Source of the DNA: JAFGPJ01 sp964439135
GTDB lineage: Bacteria > Planctomycetota > Phycisphaerae > Sedimentisphaerales > Anaerobacaceae
Assembly (NCBI GenBank): GCA_964439135.1
Contig: CAYTNN010000161.1
Location: forward strand, 1-10,429
Length of the DNA stretch: 10,429 nucleotides
Direction of reading: 5' to 3'
Position numbers and translations under genes: made by a program. Position 1 is the first letter of the stretch. The number at the start of each line of letters is the position of its first letter. This document shows, piece by piece, positions 1-5,893 of this stretch. A model generated the notes under the pieces. That model made no database searches. It was not told where the DNA came from and saw only the letters and a list, made by a program, of their open reading frames with translations.

Positions 1-81
1 CAAATTGGCTTTGTTTTTTCAACCATACCCTTTCAAATGTACCTTCGGAGCTGTCTTTTAGCTCCCGTTCCTCTTGTTTCG

Positions 82-102
82 GATTTAGAGCTTAGTGCTT
101 AG
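82..102. repeat. Heptamer tandem array, three units (nnYTTAG)
   Basis: Three head-to-tail 7-mers can be read: GATTTAG (82-88), AGCTTAG (89-95) and TGCTTAG (96-102). They share the pattern nnYTTAG, and a partial fourth unit (GATTT) follows. The array lies just before the hairpin at 108-122. Short degenerate heptamer repeats occur in intergenic DNA of several environmental bacterial lineages. No function can be assigned from the sequence. Confidence 0.55.
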
Positions 103-107
103 GATTT

Positions 108-140
108 CCGGGCAAAGCCCGGCTTTGGTTTTGTTTTTTC
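108..140 (+). terminator. Candidate intrinsic terminator (GC hairpin plus T-rich tail)
   Basis: CCGGGC (108-113) and GCCCGG (117-122) form a perfect six-pair GC stem around an AAA loop. A T-rich tail follows, interrupted by G residues and ending in six Ts (134-139). It could end a plus-strand transcript entering from left of the window. The tail is not a clean uninterrupted U-tract next to the stem, so it may instead be part of an intergenic repeat element. Confidence 0.35.
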
Positions 141-310
141 AGATTAAGCTCGATTTTTCGTCGTTTTCTACTCTTTTTGACTCGTTTTTTTTCATTATTC
201 TGCCTTTTTTCCCTTCGATTTCACTCAGGACTTCAATTGGACCCGGCACCGCAGGGGTGCGGGCTAAACTTTATTGTGGATATTCAATGATCGAAATTCT
301 CAATTCCACT

Positions 311-345
311 TACGACATACTACATACCACATACGAAATACGAAT
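311..345. repeat. Heptamer tandem array, five units (TACnAnn)
   Basis: Five consecutive 7-mers are visible: TACGACA, TACTACA, TACCACA, TACGAAA and TACGAAT. All begin with TAC, and position 5 is always A. The period is strict and the units are degenerate, unlike a microsatellite with identical units. Together with the array at 82-102, it makes two unrelated heptamer arrays in the same intergenic region. Confidence 0.6.
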
Positions 346-486
346 TCGTTAAGTATTATACGAAATATTACACATAAAGGCGGGCAAATTTCAAATAAAT
401 CTCCGTGACTGCCCACTTACTCTATTCGGATCCCGCAAGGCCAGTCGTTCCATATTTTCTATGAGGCTATTTTTTGTCTAACATGT

Positions 487-515
487 TTGCTCTGGGCTGG
501 GAAAATGGGTATAAT
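487..515 (+). promoter_or_regulatory. Candidate sigma70-type promoter for the SIR2-STAND gene
   Basis: A perfect TATAAT lies at 510-515. Seventeen bases upstream is TTGCTC (487-492), which matches the -35 consensus TTGACA only in its first three bases. Transcription from here would give a leader of about 150 nt before the start codon at 674. No stronger promoter was seen closer to the gene, although the AT-rich stretch at 634-660 could hold a poor one. Confidence 0.35.
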
Positions 516-673
516 ACGGAACAGCAACTCTGATTGAGCGACAGAAGATAGGCGTAAAGAAGCGAGTTTTTTAGGACAATCAATAGGTTTTGTAATGGGA
601 ATATACTAGGTTCCTATGATTCGCCGCATAATGTTGTGTTATATTAAAGAGATATTTATAACGCACTTTAGTC

Positions 674-3600
674 ATGAATCAACAAGAAATAGAAAACCAG
701 ATAAAAGCTATTGCCGGCAACGAACCGGTATTGGAAGAACTGTATAAACTGCTTGATGCTGAAGAAGCGATTGCCTTTGTCGGTGCCGGAGTTTCAGCGG
801 GACTATGGCCGTTGTGGGATGAATTTCTCACAGGTTTTGTTGAACACAGCCTGAAACTGGGGAAAATTACCCAGCCTGAAGCGGAATACTTTAAAAAAGA
901 CGCTGCGCAGAATCCATTGGAAACAGCGCAGCAATTGAGAAATAAGATTGGGGAGCGGGATTATTTTGAATTTCTTCGAGATACTTTTAAGGATAAGACA
1001 TCCCCACAAACAGGCGGCGCTTTTACTTTAACCCACAAAGCATTACTGCAACTGCCCATTCATAATTACCTGACGCTTAATTATGATGCAGGTCTAACCA
1101 ATGCCCGGGCTGCACTCTATCCCAAGGCAACAACTTCGTATTTTTTCTGGGACCAGGAGGAAGCCAGAAGAATTCGTGAACGGGGGTTTAAACGGCTGGT
1201 GTTGCATGCACACGGCAGGCATGATAGGGCCGATTCGATAATTCTTACATTGGGTGATTATCGCAAAGCCTATGATCGCCGTCCCTTTGTCCGTCTGTTG
1301 AACGAATTATTTAATTCTGGTCATCTGCTCTTCATCGGATTTGGACTGACTGATCCTTACATAAAACAGCTCTGTAACAGTATCAGCAAAGAGAAAAGCA
1401 CTTCTCCTTTTCAACATATTGCTTTTGTCGGCCTCGATAAAACTGAAATGAAAGTTGCGCATCTGCACAGGGAACGCGTGGAAATGGTCTATGGCGCTCG
1501 TGTTCTCTTTTATCCCACAGAAAATCACCATAAAGCCCTGACGGATTGGCTGCAAATGCTTGTTGAAAAATACAGTAAATCCCCAACCAGCCAGACTGCT
1601 AAGGAAACGAAACCAATACCGGCTTCTCCGCAAGTTAAGGCAGTACTTCACGATAAATATATTCACAAGCCGACTGACGATGAAAACTTTAAGGGTAGAG
1701 CAGATGATTTTGCTTTGCTGAACCGCTGGGTCAATGACCCAGACACAAGAATGATAGCCATCACCGGTATAGGTGGACAGGGAAAAACTGCCATGACCGG
1801 GCGATGGTTAAAAGAGGAAAGAAAAGACGACCTAAAACAATTGTCGGTGTTTTACTGGAGCTTTTATGAAGATTTAGATGTGGGGAAATTCTTGGAACAG
1901 GTTGTGGAGTTTTGTCTGCCCATTGCCAGAACTGTAATAGGTGAAATAGAACCCATCTCATTTGTACTAAGCGTTGTTCAACAAGCTCGGCTATTATTAG
2001 TACTGGATGGTCTGGAAGTATTACAGGAAGATGCCAGCAGCCCCAATCATGGTAAGATCGTTCACCCGCTTTTGAATCCTTTTTTGCAAAACTGGGTACG
2101 TGTGCAGCATAAAGGATTGATGATTCTCACCAGCCGCTTTCATTTCCCGCAACTGGCACGGTATAGTGGTGTTGGGTATCATCAGTTAGACCTTGTACGG
2201 CTAAGCAAAGAAGATGGTGTTTCTTTGCTGGATAAACTGAACATATTTGGCGACAAAGACCTCAAAGAAACGTATGTTGAAAAATTAAATGGACACCCCC
2301 TGGCTTTACGAGTGCTTGCCAGCGCGGTTAAGAGAAGTTGTCATGGTGATATCTCGCAGTGTAAAAGTGAGCAGATACTATTTGAAGGCGGCGAGGGTAA
2401 ACTCAATGAGAAACTGGAACATTTATTGAGCTTTTATGAGAGTCAACTTAAAGATGGTCAAAAAGAACTGCTCGGCATAATCAGTCTGTTTAAACGTCCG
2501 GTTGAAATAAAAAGCTTTGTTACCTTGTTGGGAAAAATGAAATCCTTGGAAAACACCCCGCTGGCAGAAGCAGATGCAGCCACCATTGAGCAGCAACTCG
2601 ACCTGCTGATAGATGATTTCCTGATTGAAAAAACAGATGAAGGCATTACCACCCACCCGGTTATCAGGGACTTTTTCCGTGCAGGGCACAAAATAACCGG
2701 TACTCGCCGCGAAGTTGCAGACTTTCTCAAAGCCCGGCCCGGCGCTGAACAGCCGAAGAATATTGAAGAAGTCCGTGACCTGGTAGAGGCCGTGCAATTA
2801 CTCTGTGATGAGGGAGAGTTCAAGGCTGCACTTGATCTATATGGAGCAAGATTGAATATAGGAGGATATGGGTTTGATGTTTTTAAGAATATTCCAGCTA
2901 TTACTGAAGGTCTGGAATGTAGTCTGACATTTGTTAGTGACAAAGAAAGTCAACAAAAAGTCGAAAAGAATTTAGGCAAAAGAATTGTGGCAGTGTATTC
3001 CTCATTCGTGGCGCTTTATAACGGGCTTCTCGGTAACTTGGCACAGGCAAGCGAATGGCGGTTTAAAGTTGTAGAATTCTGCCGGCAACAGCAGGATAAA
3101 CGTGGGCAGGCATTTAATTTACATGAAATTTCATCAATTGAAGTGGCAATGGGCCATATCAGCAAGGCAATTGAAACGGTTTCTCAGGCACTTATCCTGT
3201 CTCATGAGACCAGAAATTTAGAAGACTTACGCTCAGAATTTAGTTATAAAGCTTATTATGAATTTCTGCTGGGCAATTCTATGCAGGCATATAAGGATTT
3301 TGATATTGCTCTTTATTATGAGCAAAAGAGAACTGCCGACGTACAACACTTATACTCATTAGAAGGAAATTATCAATCAGAATTCTTCATCCGGATTCGG
3401 GCATGGAAACAGTTTGAAGCTGTTAATAACTGGAATGTTCAAGAATGCAAAAAATATCATTGGAGCGATAGACTTGCCCTTTGCCACCTGCTCCAGGGCT
3501 GGTATGAGATCTGCCAAGGGCAACTTTCCCGGACTGAAAAAGCATTAGCACAAGCAGAACATATCCTGCGTCCATCCGGCATGCTGGAAAGAACTTGTCG

Positions 3601-4081
3601 ATTAGACTGGGTCTGGGCACTCCTTGCAATAGCAAGAGAGGATTATCAAAAAGGTTTGCAGCATGTGAATGATGCGTTATTGACATGTGCTGATAAAGGA
3701 TTTCGCTTATTACAGGCGGAACATTTTGTTCTGCGTGGGCGTTTGTATCTGCTGCAATTCCAAAAGGAGAACCGGGACAATTTAGATTTAATAGAAAAAG
3801 CCGGTGATGATGGAAACGAGGCCTTAAAAATCGCTGAGCATACAGGCTATATCTGGGCAAAGGCAGATGCATTGGAATTGCTTTGTTCATATCATCAGGC
3901 AAGGGCCAAACTCTCTGGTTTTAATACTGAAGATGAAAAAGAATCTGCCCGGCGTTATGCAAAAGAGACAAAAGCTATTAAAAAAGGACTCTTCCTTACA
4001 GACAAGCAAATGGAAGAGATAAAAGCAAAAGCCAGAAAAGAGTTCGAGAAACAGACATCCGGGTGGGTTGAAGAATTGTGA
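674..4081 (+). CDS. SIR2-like NADase / NB-ARC (STAND) ATPase / TPR-like protein, predicted antiphage NLR-like effector
   Basis: Predicted cytoplasmic single-protein defence effector of 1135 residues. Residues about 30-300 form a SIR2-like domain: FVGAGVS at 35-41, LNYD at 135-138, HAHG at 178-181 and GFGLTDP at 222-228. By analogy with ThsA and DSR2, Asn136 and His180 are the likely NAD-hydrolysing residues. An NB-ARC-like STAND ATPase follows: Walker A GIGGQGKT (365-372), Walker B LLVLDGLE (441-448), LTSR (485-488), GHPLA (540-544), and a winged-helix motif HPVIRDFF (661-668). Residues about 695-1110 are helical, TPR-like repeats, the probable sensor. In known relatives, sensing triggers oligomerisation and NAD depletion, killing or arresting the infected cell; that role is inferred here. 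The ATG at 674 lacks a clear Shine-Dalgarno. The gene is AT-richer than the operon to the right, suggesting transfer. It resembles the SIR2-STAND (Avs5-like) class, but subfamily is unproven. Confidence 0.85.
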   Translation: MNQQEIENQIKAIAGNEPVLEELYKLLDAEEAIAFVGAGVSAGLWPLWDEFLTGFVEHSLKLGKITQPEAEYFKKDAAQNPLETAQQLRNKIGERDYFEFLRDTFKDKTSPQTGGAFTLTHKALLQLPIHNYLTLNYDAGLTNARAALYPKATTSYFFWDQEEARRIRERGFKRLVLHAHGRHDRADSIILTLGDYRKAYDRRPFVRLLNELFNSGHLLFIGFGLTDPYIKQLCNSISKEKSTSPFQHIAFVGLDKTEMKVAHLHRERVEMVYGARVLFYPTENHHKALTDWLQMLVEKYSKSPTSQTAKETKPIPASPQVKAVLHDKYIHKPTDDENFKGRADDFALLNRWVNDPDTRMIAITGIGGQGKTAMTGRWLKEERKDDLKQLSVFYWSFYEDLDVGKFLEQVVEFCLPIARTVIGEIEPISFVLSVVQQARLLLVLDGLEVLQEDASSPNHGKIVHPLLNPFLQNWVRVQHKGLMILTSRFHFPQLARYSGVGYHQLDLVRLSKEDGVSLLDKLNIFGDKDLKETYVEKLNGHPLALRVLASAVKRSCHGDISQCKSEQILFEGGEGKLNEKLEHLLSFYESQLKDGQKELLGIISLFKRPVEIKSFVTLLGKMKSLENTPLAEADAATIEQQLDLLIDDFLIEKTDEGITTHPVIRDFFRAGHKITGTRREVADFLKARPGAEQPKNIEEVRDLVEAVQLLCDEGEFKAALDLYGARLNIGGYGFDVFKNIPAITEGLECSLTFVSDKESQQKVEKNLGKRIVAVYSSFVALYNGLLGNLAQASEWRFKVVEFCRQQQDKRGQAFNLHEISSIEVAMGHISKAIETVSQALILSHETRNLEDLRSEFSYKAYYEFLLGNSMQAYKDFDIALYYEQKRTADVQHLYSLEGNYQSEFFIRIRAWKQFEAVNNWNVQECKKYHWSDRLALCHLLQGWYEICQGQLSRTEKALAQAEHILRPSGMLERTCRLDWVWALLAIAREDYQKGLQHVNDALLTCADKGFRLLQAEHFVLRGRLYLLQFQKENRDNLDLIEKAGDDGNEALKIAEHTGYIWAKADALELLCSYHQARAKLSGFNTEDEKESARRYAKETKAIKKGLFLTDKQMEEIKAKARKEFEKQTSGWVEEL

Positions 4082-4119
4082 AATAAATTTAATATGCTCA
4101 ATTAAGAACGGTTAACGTA

Positions 4120-4252
4120 TTTTATCTTGATACCACGCTCAATTAGTTATTTTTAAAGTCATGAGCAGTTTTTTCTCTCTCCGCATCGCCTCAGAAATCC
4201 ATCAGCTTCGAGGCATCTTCGATGGTGCCCTCCTTGCTGACCTTTCGGCCCG
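4120..4252 (-). repeat. Direct repeat copy A: remnant of a gene 3' end plus downstream flank
   Basis: This stretch matches 5530-5666 in the same orientation. The coding end plus the first bases after the stop match at about 61 of 70 positions, counted by eye. After a poorly matching section, similarity resumes in the AT-rich flank around TAATTGAG and TATCAAG. Similarity stops abruptly at the GGCC around 4248-4252, inside the reading frame. A nine-base direct repeat GCTCAATTA (4096-4104 and 4137-4145) straddles the other edge. Confidence 0.75.
4191..4250 (-). pseudogene. Truncated C-terminal remnant of a gene (19 codons plus stop)
   Basis: Read on the minus strand, this gives GRKVSKEGTIEDASKLMDF followed by TGA. 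It is nearly the same as the C-terminus encoded at 5605-5664 (GRKISKEGTIEDVLKLMDF, TAA). Upstream of the glycine codon the similarity is lost, and the frame soon meets a stop on entering unrelated AT-rich sequence. There is no start codon or ribosome binding site. It is therefore a broken duplicate, not a small gene. The parent gene is the partial frame cut by the assembly gap. Confidence 0.65.
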
Positions 4253-4374
4253 TGGTAATCAAGGGACATCTTACTTATTTTTTCTCTTTTGTGTTGAGGC
4301 TGTTTCTCTCTTGCGGCCGAAGCTGTTGCTGGACGGGCTTCGTGATTTGTAGATATTATTAACCCATAAATTGA

Positions 4375-5406
4375 CTATTTCCTGTCCGGCGGTAATTTCT
4401 TTTTCTGCTGCTCAATCATTTTGACAGTCTTGTCAAAATCGCTGTCCTGCCTGTCTCTGGAGGTAATTCGTTTTCTGTTAAACTTTTCGTATTCCTCCCC
4501 TGCGAGTTGTTTGGCCATATCGTGCGATATTCGACCTGCATCTTCCAATATGTCTCTGTCATTCAAGCTGAGAAAACCGTTGAGCTTGTCAATCCAGTCT
4601 TTCATATACATTGGTATCCGGCGCATGGCCTGACCTTCTGCAAATACAAGATACTGCTCGACAAGATTGTTCAATGCCCGAAGCTCATTTTCTTTGAGAT
4701 AGTTTTTGGCGATAACAACATCGCCCTTGCGGACCTTCTCGCCTCTGAAGCTTGTCAGTCCCATATTGGGCTTACCTGAATTTGCCCGCTTGTGGATAAT
4801 CTCCGCGGCGGTCATTCCCGTTATGGCCCAGTGCAGCTTATTCTGGACCGTCTTGAAGAATGTAAGACTTATTTCACCGGTCGGGTCATAATCGACGCTC
4901 GTTGAATAAATATCCGTTATCTTATGATAAAACCTGCGCTCGGATGTCCTGATTTCCTGAATCCGGCGGAGCAGCTCGTCAAAATAGTCGAACGGCTGAT
5001 CGGGATTTTTCAGCCGCTCATCGTCCAGCACAAAGCCCTTGACAATGTATTCGGTTAACCTTTGCGTTGCCCATTGCCTGAAACGAGTGGCAATATGAGA
5101 TTTTATCCGGTATCCCACCGAAATGATCATATCGAGATTATAGTGTTTTGTTTTGTACTTCTTTCCGTCCGCGGCAGTTGTCAAGTATTCCTTGACAACT
5201 GAATCCTCATTAAGCTCTCCCTCATCGTAAATATTTTTTATATGGAGACTTATGTTCTGCTTAGTGGTCTGGTACAGTTTTGCCAAAGCCGCCTGATTTA
5301 GCCATAGCGTTTCACCTTCCAGCCGGACTTCGATTTTCGTTTGCCCGCCTTCGGTCTGATATATGAGTATTTGACCGCCTTTTGGAACTATATCGCCTTT
5401 AGCCAT
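4375..5406 (-). CDS. rhuM: RhuM-family protein (virulence RhuM / DNA-binding protein of defence neighbourhoods)
   Basis: A 343-residue cytoplasmic protein of the RhuM family (Virulence_RhuM), of roughly usual full length. Family members have been described near type I restriction-modification genes and in Salmonella pathogenicity island 3; their biochemical function is unknown. Visible family features: an N-terminal winged-helix/HTH-like segment WLNQAALAKLYQTTKQNI at about 35-52, the signature YNLDMIISVGYRIKS at about 89-103 followed by RFRQWAT, and a basic, charged C-terminus. Start choice: a GTG at 5415 is possible, but the ATG at 5406 has AAAGGTGG five bases upstream. A 17-bp-spaced promoter lies about 60 bp upstream. 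The gene is convergent with the SIR2-STAND gene and sits between two direct repeat copies of a gene 3' end, suggesting arrival as an insert. No partner restriction or Fic gene is visible. Confidence 0.85.
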   Translation of the reverse strand: MAKGDIVPKGGQILIYQTEGGQTKIEVRLEGETLWLNQAALAKLYQTTKQNISLHIKNIYDEGELNEDSVVKEYLTTAADGKKYKTKHYNLDMIISVGYRIKSHIATRFRQWATQRLTEYIVKGFVLDDERLKNPDQPFDYFDELLRRIQEIRTSERRFYHKITDIYSTSVDYDPTGEISLTFFKTVQNKLHWAITGMTAAEIIHKRANSGKPNMGLTSFRGEKVRKGDVVIAKNYLKENELRALNNLVEQYLVFAEGQAMRRIPMYMKDWIDKLNGFLSLNDRDILEDAGRISHDMAKQLAGEEYEKFNRKRITSRDRQDSDFDKTVKMIEQQKKKLPPDRK

Positions 5407-5411
5407 TATTG

Positions 5412-5419
5412 CCACCTTT
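5412..5419 (-). promoter_or_regulatory. Ribosome binding site deciding the rhuM start
   Basis: AAAGGTGG on the minus strand ends five bases before the ATG at 5406. The alternative GTG at 5415 lies inside this motif, which favours the ATG and a 343-residue product. Confidence 0.65.
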
Positions 5420-5466
5420 CATTGATCCGGCATCCGGTCTCGACAGCGGGGGATTTAATTGCAAAG

Positions 5467-5495
5467 ATTTTATTTCCGGGCAGGTAATACGTCAA
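5467..5495 (-). promoter_or_regulatory. Strong sigma70-type promoter for rhuM
   Basis: On the minus strand TTGACG (5495-5490) and TAAAAT (5472-5467) are separated by exactly 17 bases. Each differs from consensus at one position. The -10 ends about 60 bp before the ATG, giving a short leader of about 50-55 nt. The promoter lies between repeat copy B and rhuM, so rhuM appears to carry its own transcription signal and need not depend on the gene upstream. Confidence 0.6.
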
Positions 5496-5529
5496 CGATG
5501 TTGTTGGAATTAAGTAGGGACGCACACAG

Positions 5530-5666
5530 TTTTATTCCTTGACACCATACTCAATTATTTATTTTTCAATTCGTGTGTGGGATTGTTTCCTGCTGCGTAT
5601 CGCCTTAGAAATCCATCAGTTTCAGGACATCTTCGATTGTGCCCTCCTTGCTGATCTTTCGGCCCG
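5530..5666 (-). repeat. Direct repeat copy B: intact gene 3' end plus downstream flank
   Basis: This is the counterpart of 4120-4252. It contains the last 19 codons and stop of the partial minus-strand gene, plus about 75 bases of downstream AT-rich flank. In this copy the reading frame continues upstream to the assembly gap, so it is the better candidate for the original locus. The two copies lie in the same orientation, about 1.41 kb apart start to start, with rhuM between them. Confidence 0.75.
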
Positions 5667-5793
5667 GCGCGGAGGGGCTGTCGAAGACCAGATACTCCTT
5701 CTTCGCCTTGATGGGAAGCGAGAGTTTGTAGGGCTTACATTTCGGGATGGCGGCTACTGCCCGTTTTGCACCCTCGTATAGGGCCTGGCGAGT
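5605..5793 (-). CDS. C-terminal fragment of an unidentified protein, possibly M55-type (D-aminopeptidase-like) metallopeptidase; 5' end lost in gap
   Basis: Sixty-two codons are open on the minus strand from the edge of the N-run to TAA at 5607-5605. The peptide starts TRQALYEGAKRAVAAIPKCK, continues PYKLSLPIKAKKEYLVFD, and ends in KEGTIEDVLKLMDF. The helix with EGAKRAV followed by a PYKL..P segment resembles the C-terminal part of M55 peptidases (DppA family), which are about 260-280 residues. The zinc ligands of that family would lie in the missing part, so the match is tentative. Its last 19 codons are duplicated as a remnant at 4191-4250, which supports real coding. It would be transcribed divergently from the metF-type operon, with both 5' ends in the gap. 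Confidence 0.5.
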   Translation of the reverse strand, partial: TRQALYEGAKRAVAAIPKCKPYKLSLPIKAKKEYLVFDSPSAPGRKISKEGTIEDVLKLMDF

Positions 5794-5893
5794 NNNNNNN
5801 NNNNNNNNNNNNNNNNNNNNNNNNNNNNNNNNNNNNNNNNNNNNNNNNNNNNNNNNNNNNNNNNNNNNNNNNNNNNNNNNNNNNNNNNNNNNN
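5794..5893. other. Assembly gap (100 N)
   Basis: There are exactly 100 N, the usual placeholder for a scaffold gap of unknown length. The start of the metF-type gene, most of the minus-strand gene and any divergent promoters should lie within it. The true gap is probably longer than 100 bases if the minus-strand gene is full-length. Confidence 0.95.

Larger units (their letters stand above)
1..486. other. AT-rich intergenic region without a supportable gene
   Basis: I see no convincing gene here. The one open frame on the plus strand (95-352) is low-complexity, rich in Phe/Ser/Ile, and runs straight through a hairpin and a heptamer array, so it is very likely spurious. The stretch is strongly pyrimidine-rich on the plus strand from about 124 to 235, with many T-runs. 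A 15-base motif, GGCTTTGTTTTTTCA at 7-21, recurs with one mismatch at 127-141. Two heptamer arrays and one hairpin are listed separately. A second, weaker hairpin pairs GCACC (246-250) with GGTGC (256-260). No tRNA or CRISPR array was recognised. Confidence 0.6.

Noticed and set aside
95..352. Plus-strand open frame of 85 codons
   Set aside because: Low-complexity, Phe/Ser-rich translation crossing a hairpin, pyrimidine tracts and a heptamer array, with no ribosome binding site.
382..414. Inverted repeat GGGCA/TGCCC as a regulatory stem
   Set aside because: Five pairs across a 23-base loop, expected by chance in a region of this length.
1..673. CRISPR array or tRNA in the left intergenic region
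   Set aside because: The repeats have a 7-base period with no spacers, and no cloverleaf could be read on either strand.
2423..2943. Overlapping minus-strand open frames inside the SIR2-STAND gene
   Set aside because: They lie entirely within a well-supported coding region with clear domain motifs on the other strand, and give Ser/Cys/Arg-rich translations without recognisable domains.
4319..4341. Hairpin GAAGC/GCTTC downstream of rhuM as a terminator
   Set aside because: Only five pairs around a 13-base loop and no U-tract follows on the minus strand.
4161..4352. Plus-strand open frame of 63 codons between the STAND and rhuM genes
   Set aside because: It is antisense to the duplicated gene-end remnant, and the similar frame at 5539-5781 is the same shadow of the parent gene.
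4120..5666. Insertion sequence carrying rhuM
   Set aside because: The flanking repeats are direct and derive from a gene end rather than from terminal inverted repeats, and there is no transposase.
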